From assembly GCA_002796245.1 (NCBI GenBank), contig PCWT01000049.1, positions 1-51,911 on the forward strand: 51,911 nucleotides of DNA, written 5' to 3'. Source of the DNA: Gammaproteobacteria bacterium CG11_big_fil_rev_8_21_14_0_20_46_22 (GTDB lineage Bacteria; Pseudomonadota; Gammaproteobacteria; UBA12402). Position 1 is the stretch's first letter; every line of letters begins with the position of its first letter. The notes below the pieces were generated by a model, which saw only the letters and a list, made by a program, of their open reading frames with translations, was not told the origin of the DNA and did no database searches. This document shows positions 6,598 to 16,214 of the stretch, one piece after another. Both the position numbers and the translations under genes were made by a program.

Positions 6598-7269
6598 ATG
6601 ATGAGAGCGACATTCGCACAGCCGCCTTGGTGGGTTTACTCCACTGCTTTCGTCATGTCATTTAATGGCGGGTACATCAATTCCGTCACGCTGGTCAGCA
6701 TTTTGCACAGTACGGTAGGCTATGTGACGGGCAACCTCACACTCGCAGGTGACGCATTTCAACAAGGGCATTTTCCACTTTTCTCTCACTTGATCACATT
6801 AGTGCTGTGTTTTTTATTTGGCAGCATCATTAGCGGAATGCTGATTAAAAGTGAGCATTACGCACTGGATAGGCGCTATAGCGCGAGTCTCGCCTTGCAA
6901 TTTATGTTTGTGCTTGTGGCGATGATTCTGCTCCTGCACGACGACACCCTTGCAAGCTATTTACTGGCTGGCGCGATGGGGATGCAAAACGCGATGACAA
7001 CCCACTATGGGTCTGCGCTGATTCGCACCACACACATGACCGGTACCACAACAGACCTAGGTCTGCTTATCAGTCGGTGGATCAAGGGACATGCTGTAGA
7101 GCCCTGGAAAGCCTTGCTATACAGTGTGCTGATAGGCGGCTTTCTCATTGGGGCAATGAGTGGAACCTTGTGCTACGCTTTCATTCAGGCGTGGGCACTT
7201 TTTCTGCCTCTGTTGATATACGCTGCTATGCTATATCTGCAGCAACAAAGGCAGTGTATTAAACATTAA
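6598..7269 (+). CDS. DUF1275 (YoaK-family) inner-membrane protein
   Basis: A 223-residue protein with about six hydrophobic segments. GGYINSVTLVSIL at the start, YVTGNLTLAG, and later GAMGMQNAMTT and RTTHMTGTTTDLG are the conserved blocks of the YoaK/DUF1275 family, whose transport function is unknown. Two consecutive ATGs (6598 and 6601) follow AAGGA. The stop overlaps that of the convergent gene at 7266 by 4 bp. It lies next to the lasso cluster but is not a known lasso exporter; a role in export would be speculation. Confidence 0.85.
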   Translation: MMRATFAQPPWWVYSTAFVMSFNGGYINSVTLVSILHSTVGYVTGNLTLAGDAFQQGHFPLFSHLITLVLCFLFGSIISGMLIKSEHYALDRRYSASLALQFMFVLVAMILLLHDDTLASYLLAGAMGMQNAMTTHYGSALIRTTHMTGTTTDLGLLISRWIKGHAVEPWKALLYSVLIGGFLIGAMSGTLCYAFIQAWALFLPLLIYAAMLYLQQQRQCIKH

Positions 7270-8063
7270 ACAAGCATCTGGACTTTTGCTTCACACCCGT
7301 TTTCTTGCTGATTACTTAGTATGGAGTAACAGCTCAAATTATTTGGGTAGCGAATCACTTTAATTGAATCCAGAAAAAGCATTTGTTTCTCAAGCTGATG
7401 AACCTCATAGCAATTGTGTGTTGAAGGGTCACAAATAGCAGCGTCGTCATTCCAACTCTTGGGATCATTCAGATCGCCCTGTGTTCGGCCGATCAGTAAT
7501 ACCACGTGATCTGCATGCTTAAACTGTATGAGCTCAAGCGATGTATTGATTCTTTGGTCGTTATTCAGTTGTTGAAAAGCTAGACAGGCTTGCATTTCGC
7601 AAGAACCTAGCCTATTTACCAGAGTGAGCTTTGCAATCTCCATTACTCTCTCAGCAGTGGTAAGCCGCTTGAATGGGTGTTGACGAGAAAAAAATAAGCA
7701 GCAAGGATAAGACCGATACAATTCGAGTGTATCGGGCCCGGTGGGCTTTAGAAACCCAAATTTTCTCTTAATGTCTTTCAAGAGACGGTTTATCTTTTGG
7801 CCAAACGATTTCTCAAGTGATGTGACATCACCTAGATTTTGCACAGTTTTGTCACCGAATACTCCGCTGACATAGTCTGGTGCAAAACCCTTACCACTGT
7901 TTTTTCGTTGGCGGAATCGGCTATCGACTTCATCAGAAAGCTGTGCTGTCTCAAACCCATGAAGCTCAGTACATAAATAGATAAGTAACGGTGTATGGGC
8001 GGAACGAATACCCTTTTGTTCAAAATCCTTGATCACAGATTGCGCAATCGCTAAAGGAGTCAT
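7266..8063 (-). CDS. Unknown protein with papain/YopT-like Cys-His-Asp pattern
   Basis: A 265-residue protein that I cannot assign to a named family. The C-terminal half contains NRLGSCEMQACLAFQQL (Cys155), ADHVVLLIGR (His186) and DPKSWNDDAAICDP (Asp212). This order and context resemble the G-x-C, D-H-x-x-V-x-I-G-R and W-x-x-D-A-x-x-C-D-P blocks of papain-fold (C58/YopT-like) proteins, often secreted by host-associated bacteria. The N-terminal about 130 residues are polar with no recognised domain, signal peptide or membrane segment. It starts 13 bp after the csrA terminator, so expression needs read-through or a promoter not obvious here. Effector function is inference. Confidence 0.6.
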   Translation of the reverse strand: MTPLAIAQSVIKDFEQKGIRSAHTPLLIYLCTELHGFETAQLSDEVDSRFRQRKNSGKGFAPDYVSGVFGDKTVQNLGDVTSLEKSFGQKINRLLKDIKRKFGFLKPTGPDTLELYRSYPCCLFFSRQHPFKRLTTAERVMEIAKLTLVNRLGSCEMQACLAFQQLNNDQRINTSLELIQFKHADHVVLLIGRTQGDLNDPKSWNDDAAICDPSTHNCYEVHQLEKQMLFLDSIKVIRYPNNLSCYSILSNQQENGCEAKVQMLV

Positions 8064-8075
8064 AAGTAATCCAAG

Positions 8076-8098
8076 AAAGGGGCTTAAAAGCCCCTTTT
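8076..8098 (-). terminator. Rho-independent terminator after csrA
   Basis: A near-perfect hairpin, AAAGGGGCTT/AAGCCCCTTT, is flanked by A/T runs on both sides. On the minus strand it follows the csrA stop at 8107 and ends in TTTCTT. It closes the alaS-lysC-csrA transcript before the gene at 8063. Confidence 0.75.
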
Positions 8099-8106
8099 AT
8101 CAAACG

Positions 8107-8313
8107 TTATTCTTGAGTGTCGCCCGTTTCCGTGGTTTCCTCAGGCGCGGTTTCATTTAAAATGCGCTGGTAAATTTCTTCGCGGTGCACCGATACGTCA
8201 CGAGGCGCGTCCACCCCTACACGAACCTGGTTGCCTTTAACACCTAAAACAGTAATCGTCACATTGTCACCGATGACAATGCTTTCTCCGATACGGCGAG
8301 TTAAAATGAGCAT
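8107..8313 (-). CDS. csrA: Carbon storage regulator CsrA
   Basis: A 68-residue RNA-binding dimer that controls translation and stability of many mRNAs, and in Legionellales the switch between replicative and transmissive phases. [16 protein letters not shown], the central [18 protein letters not shown] (with the RNA-contacting Arg near 44) and the acidic tail are standard. An AGGGAG ribosome site lies about 8 bases before the ATG. Two GGA motifs in the leader (ATGGAT and GGGAGA) suggest autoregulation. It lies downstream of alaS and lysC, as in many gammaproteobacteria, but also has its own -10-like box. Confidence 0.95.
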   Translation of the reverse strand: MLILTRRIGESIVIGDNVTITVLGVKGNQVRVGVDAPRDVSVHREEIYQRILNETAPEETTETGDTQE

Positions 8314-8354
8314 GAGGTAATCTCCCTAGTTATGATTTTTTTGATATCCATTAT

Positions 8355-8391
8355 GCAAGCAGGGTGGCCCCGCTTACGGGTATAAATTATA
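8355..8391 (-). promoter_or_regulatory. csrA promoter -10 box and 5' leader hairpin
   Basis: On the minus strand a consensus TATAAT (8391-8386) is followed almost at once by a stem-loop with 10-bp arms, GTAAGCGGGG-CCA-CCCTGCTTGC (8377-8355, including G-U pairs). The predicted transcript starts near 8379, so the hairpin would form at its extreme 5' end. No good -35 is visible. The hairpin lacks a following T-run, so it is not a typical terminator of lysC. Confidence 0.5.
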
Positions 8392-8519
8392 CGCAGCTTT
8401 TATTAAAGAAACCTTAAAAGCATCTCTCGAAATCAAGCTGCCACACAAACTGGGTAAAGAGGTATCAATAGAAGATCAAGCCTGGCCCAGCAATCGCAAC
8501 ATTTCCTTGTAAACAAGCC

Positions 8520-9725
8520 CTATGGGGACTCAATGAAATGCTGGTGCAACAGTGCAACTACCGATTCTAAGGCTTTTTCATTGAAAAGCAATGCTATTTT
8601 TTGCGGTGAGCTCATGATCAAATCCGGCACAACCAGCGCCTTGCGCATCACCCCTTGGAGCGCCAAAAAGTGACCATGATCCAAAGCATCCCCAATAATA
8701 GCCACCTCCGCACGATGCTGCTCCTGCGCACATTTCATCTGTGGCCAGCGGTGCAGAAAATCATTCATTAAGGGAGTCACCCGAGCAAAGTCATCGGCCT
8801 TAATCACCAGATTTAAAGTTAAACCATGACTAAAGAATTGCTGACTAATGTGCTGTATTTTAATGTTTTCTCTGGATATTATCGAAATGATCTCAGGCAG
8901 CTCACGTGCCGGTGACTGCGCCGAAAACGACAACAAGACCAAGCCACGTTGCTGGCTGACCGCGCTGACCTGGCTGGTCTGGAGCTGGCAGCGAACCGGG
9001 GCATCAACCAAGGTGCCTTCTGAACGATGAAAGCTTGACCTCACGCGCAGTGGCACATTCAAGGTTTTGGCAATTTTGACCGAATAGTGCTGCAAAACTT
9101 TAGCGCCAGAATCGGCCATCTGAAGCATGGTGTCAAAATCTAGCCGCTCGAGCTGCTTGGCCGACTCACACACACGCGGGTCTGCCGTGTAGACCCCCTC
9201 CACGTCGGTGTAAATTTGGCATTCATCAGCCTTTAAGGCATAGGCCAGGGCCACGGCAGTAGCATCCGAACCACCACGATCTAAGGTTACGATATCATTG
9301 AACTCGTTAATCGCCTGAAAACCTGTGACCACCGGTACCTTGCCTGCAGCCAGCAAGCGCTTGATGGCGTTCGTTTCAATCGCTTTGATTTGGGCATACT
9401 TGTGCTCATTACTGCCCAGTATTCGCACCTGGGCCGCTGTTAATGATTGCGCCGGACAGCCTTTAGCATTTAATTCAATCGCCAGCAAAGCCGCACTTTG
9501 CATTTCGCCAGTAGCCAATAGCGCATCGTGTTCACGCAGATTGGGTGTTGAGGCAATGGTGTGCGCAAGTGCTGTGAGCTGGTTGGTCATGCCTGCCATG
9601 GCAGAGACAACGACGAGGATATCATGCCCTTGCGCTTTGGCTTCGATAATCAGTTTGGCCACATGCACGATACGAGATAATGTGCCAACCGAGGTGCCGC
9701 CGAATTTTTTAACGATTAAGCCCAT
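8520..9725 (-). CDS. lysC: Aspartate kinase
   Basis: A 401-residue monofunctional aspartokinase, the first step of the aspartate pathway to diaminopimelate, lysine, threonine and methionine. KFGGTSVGT (7-15) is the nucleotide/substrate site, VTLDRGGSDATAVALA the second kinase signature, and the C-terminal about 140 residues form ACT domains for feedback control. It begins 7 bp after alaS and reads in the same direction. It feeds the same pathway as dapD and dapE at the far end of the window. Confidence 0.93.
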   Translation of the reverse strand: MGLIVKKFGGTSVGTLSRIVHVAKLIIEAKAQGHDILVVVSAMAGMTNQLTALAHTIASTPNLREHDALLATGEMQSAALLAIELNAKGCPAQSLTAAQVRILGSNEHKYAQIKAIETNAIKRLLAAGKVPVVTGFQAINEFNDIVTLDRGGSDATAVALAYALKADECQIYTDVEGVYTADPRVCESAKQLERLDFDTMLQMADSGAKVLQHYSVKIAKTLNVPLRVRSSFHRSEGTLVDAPVRCQLQTSQVSAVSQQRGLVLLSFSAQSPARELPEIISIISRENIKIQHISQQFFSHGLTLNLVIKADDFARVTPLMNDFLHRWPQMKCAQEQHRAEVAIIGDALDHGHFLALQGVMRKALVVPDLIMSSPQKIALLFNEKALESVVALLHQHFIESP

Positions 9726-9732
9726 GGCGTGT

Positions 9733-12351
9733 TTAACTCAGCTGTGATTTTAACCACGGTAACATGTTTTTAAGCGCCTCATCCAGCTTTTCAGGCTGTG
9801 TGCCGCCCGCTTGCGCCAAGTCCGGTCTGCCACCGCCTTTACCGCCAACGGCTTGCGCAATCTCTTTGACCACATCGCCGGCTTTGATCGTTGACGTTAA
9901 GGCATCGCTCACGCCGGCAATTAGAGCCACTTTACCTTCAGCTGGCACGGATGCCAATACAATCACCGCAGGGTTCAGCTTGGCTTTAAACTTGTCCATC
10001 ATGTCACGCAAAGCATTGGCGTCCGCCCCTTCGACATTTGCCAATAAGACATTGGCTTGCCCAATTTTCACCGCTTGATCGACCAGCGCATCGGCGGCCT
10101 GCATGGCTTGTTGTGTTTTTATGGCTTTTAACGTTTTTTCCGCCTCTTTGAGTTGCTCAACAAGCTCACGCGTTTTTGATACAAAGGTTTTAGGCGTGGC
10201 TTTAACGAGCTCTGAAGCTTCACGCAGATCATCTTCTTGTGTTTCAAGTAAAGCAATCGCTTCAACACCGGTTAACGCCTCAATGCGGCGCACACCGGCG
10301 GCAATACCGGATTCAGACACTATTTTAAATAAGCCGATGTCACCTGTGCGAGACGCATGCGTACCACCACAAAGCTCAATCGAAAACTCACCCATTTTTA
10401 ACACGCGCACCAGGTCGCCATATTTTTCGCCGAACAAAGCCATCGCGCCCATATCTTTTGCACTTTGTGCATCGGTCTCGTGAGTTTCAATAAGATGATT
10501 CGCGCGAATGTGATCATTCACCACGCGCTCAACATGACGCAATTGCTCGTGACTCATCGCCTCATGATGTGAAAAGTCAAAGCGCAATCGTTCGTGCGTG
10601 ACCAAAGAACCTTTTTGAACCACATGCTCGCCCAACACTTTTCGCAAAGCGGCGTGTAGCAAATGCGTCGCCGAATGATTTAAACGCATAGCCTGACGTT
10701 TTTGGCGATCCACTTCAGCCAACACACGGTCACCTGCTTTAAACTCACCGGCTTCGATATACGCAAAATGTAAAATAGTTTCGCCCTGTTTTTGCGTATC
10801 ATGCACACGAATCACGCGTGCTTTTTCATCCGCATAGAGAAAACCGGTATCGCCAGCCTGACCACCTGATTCAGCATAAAACGGTGTTTTTTGAAGGGTT
10901 AATACAATTTCATCGCCGGCAACGGCTGCTTTTACGGCCTTACCGTCTTTAAATAAATGTGTGATATGACTGTCACTGCTTAAGCTGTCATAGCCGACAA
11001 ATTCACTAGCTTGATCAACATCAAAACGATCACGCGAGGCTTTAAAGTGGCTGGCCGATTGCGATCTCTCACGCTGTGCCTGCATGCAAGCCTCAAAGCC
11101 TTTTTCATCCACCGTGTAGCCTTTTTCACGCGCGATATCATTGGTTAAATCCAACGGAAAACCGTAAGTGTCATACAACTTGAACACGACGTCGCCGGCA
11201 ATCGCGCCACCTGCTTTTAAGTCTTTTAAATCGCCCTCCAGCACCTTCAAACCTTTGTCCAAGGTTTCAGCAAACTGTTGCTCTTCAATTTTCAGGGTTT
11301 GCTCGATAACCGCTTGTTTTTCGAGAAGCTCTGGATAGGCTTTGCCCATCGCATCACACAAGCTTTGAACCATTTTGTGGAAGAAGTTTTCACGAATACC
11401 CAGTTTATGACCATGACGAATGGCACGGCGAATAATGCGACGCAGCACATAACCCCGCCCTTCGTTCGAAGGTCGCACGCCATCTAAAATTAAAAAAGAT
11501 GTCGAGCGAATGTGGTCTGCGATCACTTTCAATGAGTGTTGTTTATGGTCATCGATCTTTGCAAGCTTGGCTGCATCGGCGATCAATAAACGAAACTCAT
11601 CGGTTTCATAGTTGGTGTGCACACCCTGCATCACCGCCGCAATACGCTCAAGGCCCATACCCGTATCGACTGAGGGTTTTGGTAATGGCGTTAATTCGCC
11701 TTTTTCATCGCGGTTAAATTGCATGAAGACCAAGTTCCAAATCTCGACATAGCGATCGCCATCTTCATCAGGTGAACCTGGCGGGCCACCAGCCACATCC
11801 TCACCGTGATCATAAAAAATTTCTGTGCAAGGACCACAAGGGCCGGTATCACCCATGGACCAAAAATTGTCTTTCTCTCCACAGCGTGAAAAACGCTCAG
11901 GGCTGATCTTCATGTCTTTCAACCAAATATCGGCCGTTTCATCGTCTTTGTCATACACCGTTACCCAAAGCTTTTCTTCAGGGATGCCCAGCGTTTCAGT
12001 GAGAAACCCCCAAGCCAGGCGAATGGCATCGTGCTTAAAATAATCGCCAAAACTAAAGTTACCCAGCATTTCGAAGAAGGTATGGTGGCGCGCGGTAAAA
12101 CCGACATTTTCCAAATCGTTGTGCTTACCACCGGCGCGCACACAACGTTGGATGGATGTGGCACGTGTATAGGGCCGTGCTTCGTGGCCTAAAAAAACTT
12201 CTTTAAACTGCACCATCCCTGCATTAACAAACAGCAAGGTCGGGTCGTTAGCCGGAATAAGCGATGAGCTCGCCACGGAGGTGTGACCAGATTGTTCGAA
12301 ATACGCCGTAAATTGTTCTCTAATCTTTTGTGCGCTAAGGTGCTGTTTCAC
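9733..12351 (-). CDS. alaS: Alanine-tRNA ligase
   Basis: Charges tRNA-Ala and edits mischarged Ser/Gly. The product is 872 residues when started at GTG 12351 ([22 protein letters not shown]), the usual family length. Motifs include [15 protein letters not shown], the editing-site zinc ligands [14 protein letters not shown] and [15 protein letters not shown], and the C-terminal [15 protein letters not shown]. An AGGG site precedes the GTG by about 9 bases. An in-frame ATG at 12417 would add 22 residues without family counterpart, so I reject it. First gene of alaS-lysC-csrA. Confidence 0.93.
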   Translation of the reverse strand: MKQHLSAQKIREQFTAYFEQSGHTSVASSSLIPANDPTLLFVNAGMVQFKEVFLGHEARPYTRATSIQRCVRAGGKHNDLENVGFTARHHTFFEMLGNFSFGDYFKHDAIRLAWGFLTETLGIPEEKLWVTVYDKDDETADIWLKDMKISPERFSRCGEKDNFWSMGDTGPCGPCTEIFYDHGEDVAGGPPGSPDEDGDRYVEIWNLVFMQFNRDEKGELTPLPKPSVDTGMGLERIAAVMQGVHTNYETDEFRLLIADAAKLAKIDDHKQHSLKVIADHIRSTSFLILDGVRPSNEGRGYVLRRIIRRAIRHGHKLGIRENFFHKMVQSLCDAMGKAYPELLEKQAVIEQTLKIEEQQFAETLDKGLKVLEGDLKDLKAGGAIAGDVVFKLYDTYGFPLDLTNDIAREKGYTVDEKGFEACMQAQRERSQSASHFKASRDRFDVDQASEFVGYDSLSSDSHITHLFKDGKAVKAAVAGDEIVLTLQKTPFYAESGGQAGDTGFLYADEKARVIRVHDTQKQGETILHFAYIEAGEFKAGDRVLAEVDRQKRQAMRLNHSATHLLHAALRKVLGEHVVQKGSLVTHERLRFDFSHHEAMSHEQLRHVERVVNDHIRANHLIETHETDAQSAKDMGAMALFGEKYGDLVRVLKMGEFSIELCGGTHASRTGDIGLFKIVSESGIAAGVRRIEALTGVEAIALLETQEDDLREASELVKATPKTFVSKTRELVEQLKEAEKTLKAIKTQQAMQAADALVDQAVKIGQANVLLANVEGADANALRDMMDKFKAKLNPAVIVLASVPAEGKVALIAGVSDALTSTIKAGDVVKEIAQAVGGKGGGRPDLAQAGGTQPEKLDEALKNMLPWLKSQLS

Positions 12352-12477
12352 GAAAAATACCCTGTCAATGTTGGTCAAGAAAGCTGCGATCATAACAAAC
12401 TCTAGGAGCGGTTTCACGCTTTATTCAAGGCCTTGGCTGTGGTAAAGTGGCCGGCATACACAACGGGAGCAAGCCCC

Positions 12478-12657
12478 ATGGCCTTAGATCGAAAATTTGT
12501 CAGCGAAGCCGATCGTTTTTTGAAACAATTTGATCAGGCGCACCCTGAACCCACTCCTAATCAAGAGCGTGAAATCATCAAGCACCGCGAGTTACACGAA
12601 AAGCGTGATAACACTGTTACCGACGATGCTTCTGATAATATTCTTGACGGGTTTTAA
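12478..12657 (+). CDS. Small conserved hypothetical protein (59 residues)
   Basis: A 59-residue, strongly charged, cytosolic-looking protein: MALDRKFVSEADRFLKQFD, then HPEPTPNQEREIIKHREL and an acidic tail. The ATG follows GGGAGCAAGCCCC, a plausible ribosome site. The pattern 'SEADRFLxxFDxxHPExxxxQxxEIxKH' recalls a family of short proteins in Coxiella and Legionella (CBU_0585-like), a recollection I cannot verify here. It is divergent from alaS. Function unknown. Confidence 0.7.
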   Translation: MALDRKFVSEADRFLKQFDQAHPEPTPNQEREIIKHRELHEKRDNTVTDDASDNILDGF

Positions 12658-12678
12658 GCCTGCATTCATGAACCCAAT

Positions 12679-12769
12679 GTAGCCTGTATATTGGGTTGAA
12701 ATGCGAAGCATTGAAAACCCAGGTTTGCTCCCCCGGGTTATCGCTTCGCTCAACCCATATACAGGCTAC
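12679..12769. repeat. Palindromic interspersed repeat (REP/MITE-like), about 90 bp
   Basis: The left arm starts GTAGCCTGTATATTGGGTTG at 12679; the right arm ends with CAACCCATATACAGGCTAC at 12769, its near-perfect complement. Inner arms (GCGAAGC/GCTTCGC and AACCC/GGGTT) extend the stem. The whole can fold into one long imperfect hairpin. Its right end supplies the TAG stop of pepN. It may also act as a terminator between the convergent genes. Confidence 0.7.
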
Positions 12770-15330
12770 GCCAACGACTTACTCGCCAGCTCATACACAT
12801 CTTTAGACACACCCGGACGTTTTAAAATGGCCTCGAGTGCGGCTTTCATCATGGTTTGTTTGTCGGCGTCATAGCGCTGCCATTGTGTAAACGGTGCCAT
12901 TAAGCGCGCTGCGGTCATTGGGTTAATACTATCAACCTTCATCACCACCTCACGCAACAGGGCATAACCCGCCTCTGTGTGAAAATGGACCGGGTTAAAT
13001 TTAGCAAATGTAGAAATCAGTGCGCGCACTTTATTCGGGTTTTCAATATTAAACACCGGGTGATTCATCAACGCTTTTACTTGATCCAAGGCATCGGCTT
13101 TTTCACTCATGGCTTGTGCGGCTAACCATTTATCCATAACCAAGGTTTCTTTCTGCCATTGATCATGAAACGCTTGAATAGCCGCCTCTGCTTTCGGATC
13201 GTCGTGGTGAACCATAGTGATTAAAGCCGCATATTGATCCGTCATATTATCGGCCGAGGTAAATGCGTTTTCACTGACAGCCACATCGTTAATGTAGCTC
13301 AATAAAATACCTCGCAAGCTGCGGGCAGCCACTTGATCGACATGATAGGCATACGTTTGATCCGTGGATAAATCGGCATACCGCGACAAGATGGTTTCAT
13401 TCAGCGCTTGGCCTATCGCTTGTTTTAGCGCTGTTCTAACACGATGTGTGGCTTTGATATTCACCGTTTCCTGATGATCAGATAAGTCTTGCTCGCTAGG
13501 TAAATTAATCATTTCAGCAATCAGCGCCGGACTACTTTGCTTGTCATTAATCAAAGCTTCAAAAATACCGATCATCCGATCAGGCACGACAAGCGCATCA
13601 CCCTGAATCCAGCGCAATAGATGGCGACGCAAGTAGGTTTGCATCGCTTCAAAGCGCACGAAGCCATCGTTTTCATGCTGTATCAACACCGCAAGCTCTT
13701 CATCGCTTAAATCTATATTTAGCTTGATAGGTGCAGAAAAACCTCGCAGCAAGGAAACCACGGGTTTTGAAGCAATGCCCTCAAAGCTAAAGCGTTGCTC
13801 TATTTGCGTGAGCTTTAACACGGTTTCATCGAGCATCCTCTGACCCTCGCTATCCAACAAGGCCATCGTGATCGGAATAAGCATCGCTTGCTTGTTTTTT
13901 TGTCCTGGCGTGTTTGGCAACGTTTGCTTAAAGTCCAAATGTAATTGCTGAGCATCAGCATCATAATCGATGTTAACATCAACCACTGGCGTGCCCGCTT
14001 GGCTATACCATAAACGAAATTGTGTTAAGTCTTCGCCACTCGCCTCTTCCATCGCGACCACAAAATCTTCGCAGGTGACAGCTTGGCCATCGTGCTGATC
14101 AAAGTAAAGATCGGTCGCTTTACGGTACATCTCAGGACCCAGCAATGTTTTAAACATGCAAATGACTTCGGCGCCCTTTTCATACACTGTTGCCGTATAG
14201 AAGTTACTCATTTCAATGTAACTGTCTGGGCGAATTGGGTGCGCCAAAGGACCAGCATCTTCAGGAAACTGTAGTTGGCGCAAAGCTTTAACGCTTTGAA
14301 TGCGCACCACATCGCGCAAGCCTACGTCTTGCGAATAACTATGATCACGAAACACCGTCAAACCTTCTTTGAGGCTCAACTGAAACCAATCGCGTACAGT
14401 CACGCGGTTGCCGCTCCAGTTATGGAAATATTCGTGTGCAACTACCGCATCAATCGCCGCGTAATCACTGTCTGTTGCGGTTTTAGGGCTTGCCAAAATA
14501 TACCGGTCATTAAAAATATTTAAGCCCTTATTTTCCATGGCGCCGAAGTTGAAATCGTTCACGGCCACGATCATAAAAATATCTAAATCGTACTCACGCC
14601 CGTACGCTGTTTCATCCCAACGCATGGATTTTTTCAATGCACTCATGGCAAAATGACATTGTGGAATCTTGTCGTGCGCGGCAAAAATTTTAAGCGTGAC
14701 ATTGCGACCCGACATCGTGGTGAACTGATCTTCGAGCACACCCAAATCCCCAGCGACCATCGCAAACAAGTAAGACGGTTTGGGGTGTGGATCGTGCCAA
14801 GTGGCAAAATGCTGCCCGCCGGCCATATCGCCGTGAGCCATCAAATTACCATTAGCCAGCAAAACAGGGTATTTCGCTTTGTCAGCAATCAATGTGGTCG
14901 TAAATACCGACAACACATCGGGCCGATCCAAATAATACGCGATCCGGCGAAAGCCCTCTGATTCACATTGAGTGCAAAAGTTACCCCCCGATTTGTACAA
15001 GCCCATTAATTTTTTATTGTTTTGCGGCTTGATATTACAAGTGGTTTTTAATGTGAATTCTTCCGGAACATCAAGAATAAGCAGCTGATCGGGTGTGGCG
15101 GCAAACGCCTCTGAGCCCAGCTCGCGCTCATCGAGAAAAACAGAGACCAAATCCAGCTCGTCGCCCATTAAGGTTAAAGTGCGTCCGCTGGCCAGCGCTT
15201 TTATGTGTAGTGTTGAGACAACTTGCGTACTCTCCTCGCCCAAGGTGACACAAAGATCAACAGATTGAATGGCAAACTCTGGGGCTTGGTAGTCGTTTCG
15301 GTAGTGAATCACAGGGGTCGTTTGAGTCAT
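12766..15330 (-). CDS. pepN: Aminopeptidase N (M1 family)
   Basis: An 854-residue zinc metallopeptidase that trims N-terminal residues from peptides in the cytosol. The exopeptidase motif appears as FGAMENKGLN, and the zinc site as VVAHEYFHNWSGNRVT (about 297-301) with the third ligand Glu in LKEGLTVF. Length is close to E. coli PepN (870), and the C-terminal helical domain is complete. The final codons and the stop lie in a palindromic repeat, so the last residues may have been altered by its insertion. Confidence 0.93.
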   Translation of the reverse strand: MTQTTPVIHYRNDYQAPEFAIQSVDLCVTLGEESTQVVSTLHIKALASGRTLTLMGDELDLVSVFLDERELGSEAFAATPDQLLILDVPEEFTLKTTCNIKPQNNKKLMGLYKSGGNFCTQCESEGFRRIAYYLDRPDVLSVFTTTLIADKAKYPVLLANGNLMAHGDMAGGQHFATWHDPHPKPSYLFAMVAGDLGVLEDQFTTMSGRNVTLKIFAAHDKIPQCHFAMSALKKSMRWDETAYGREYDLDIFMIVAVNDFNFGAMENKGLNIFNDRYILASPKTATDSDYAAIDAVVAHEYFHNWSGNRVTVRDWFQLSLKEGLTVFRDHSYSQDVGLRDVVRIQSVKALRQLQFPEDAGPLAHPIRPDSYIEMSNFYTATVYEKGAEVICMFKTLLGPEMYRKATDLYFDQHDGQAVTCEDFVVAMEEASGEDLTQFRLWYSQAGTPVVDVNIDYDADAQQLHLDFKQTLPNTPGQKNKQAMLIPITMALLDSEGQRMLDETVLKLTQIEQRFSFEGIASKPVVSLLRGFSAPIKLNIDLSDEELAVLIQHENDGFVRFEAMQTYLRRHLLRWIQGDALVVPDRMIGIFEALINDKQSSPALIAEMINLPSEQDLSDHQETVNIKATHRVRTALKQAIGQALNETILSRYADLSTDQTYAYHVDQVAARSLRGILLSYINDVAVSENAFTSADNMTDQYAALITMVHHDDPKAEAAIQAFHDQWQKETLVMDKWLAAQAMSEKADALDQVKALMNHPVFNIENPNKVRALISTFAKFNPVHFHTEAGYALLREVVMKVDSINPMTAARLMAPFTQWQRYDADKQTMMKAALEAILKRPGVSKDVYELASKSLA

Positions 15331-15483
15331 ATCACCTTCTTGTTACTATTTCAGTGTAATGGTGCAGGCGATGGTAACGCAAATGGGTCTCAGAATCCAT
15401 TCGGGCATCATTCCCAAGTAAGCTCAAAACGGCAAAATGTGTTTATTTTTTCTACACTTTATGGTAGAGTTCAGCCCAAGTCG

Positions 15484-15512
15484 TTGATTTAAACCGTTAA
15501 CGACCCTAAGAT
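15484..15512 (+). promoter_or_regulatory. Putative promoter of the two-component operon
   Basis: TTGATT (15484-15489), a 17-bp spacer and TAAGAT (15507-15512) lie about 33 bp before the response-regulator ATG. AAGGAAAG follows as ribosome site. Confidence 0.35.
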
Positions 15513-15545
15513 GAATAACAATGATAAGGACAAGGAAAGAAATCG

Positions 15546-16208
15546 ATGCGCGTTTTGTTAGTGGAAGATGATGAGTTATTGGGTGATGGTGTCTATCACG
15601 GTCTTAAGCAATATAGTCATGTGGTCGATTGGGTTAAAGATGGTCGCACCGCAGAACAAGCCCTCAAGATTGACGAATTCGATGCCGTGGTTTTAGACCT
15701 CGGCTTGCCCAAACAATCTGGCTTAGAAACCCTTCGCCACATCCGATCACGCGGCATTCTAACTCCCGTCCTAATTCTAACGGCACGTGAAACCATCGAT
15801 GACCGTGTGGCAGGCCTTGACTCTGGTGCTGATGACTACATGACCAAGCCTTTTGACCTGGATGAATTAGCGGCAAGATTACGTGCCCTACAACGCCGTT
15901 CGCGCTCACGCGCAGCACCCCTGGTTGAGCATGGAGACATCACCTTAGATCCTGCCTCGCACACCATCGAAAAAAATGGCGAGCCGATGCACATGTCGCG
16001 CCGCGAGTTTGCACTCGTTCAGCGATTATTAGAAAATGCCGGCCGCGTCTTATCACGTGAGTATTTATCGCAAACCTTGTATGGCTGGGATGAAGAAGTT
16101 GATTCTAATGCCTTGGAAGTGCACATTCACAAGTTGCGCAAAAAACTAGGGAATGACTTTATTCGCACCATCCGCGGCATTGGTTACATGATCGATAAAG
16201 CGAAATAA
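15546..16208 (+). CDS. OmpR-family response regulator (PmrA/QseB-like)
   Basis: A 220-residue regulator. The receiver domain (1-120) has the acidic pair ED in LLVEDDELLG, phospho-acceptor Asp51 in VVLDLGLPKQSG, Thr in LTARET and Lys in MTKPFDLDEL. The C-terminal winged helix ends with LEVHIHKLRKKLGNDFIRTIRGIGYMI. It resembles the PmrA/QseB branch, which answers metal, pH or cationic peptides; in Legionella and Coxiella PmrA also drives effector genes. It is followed after 6 bp by its sensor kinase. The specific name is inference from sequence style and from a PmrA-box-like site in this window. Confidence 0.9.
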   Translation: MRVLLVEDDELLGDGVYHGLKQYSHVVDWVKDGRTAEQALKIDEFDAVVLDLGLPKQSGLETLRHIRSRGILTPVLILTARETIDDRVAGLDSGADDYMTKPFDLDELAARLRALQRRSRSRAAPLVEHGDITLDPASHTIEKNGEPMHMSRREFALVQRLLENAGRVLSREYLSQTLYGWDEEVDSNALEVHIHKLRKKLGNDFIRTIRGIGYMIDKAK

Positions 16209-16214
16209 AGCGAC

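Noticed and set aside
8355-8377. Hairpin before csrA as a lysC terminator
   Set aside because: No T-run follows, and it lies directly after a consensus -10 box on the csrA side.
12352-12417. Longer alaS start at ATG 12417
   Set aside because: The extra 22 residues have no counterpart in the family; GTG 12351 with an upstream AGGG gives the normal length.
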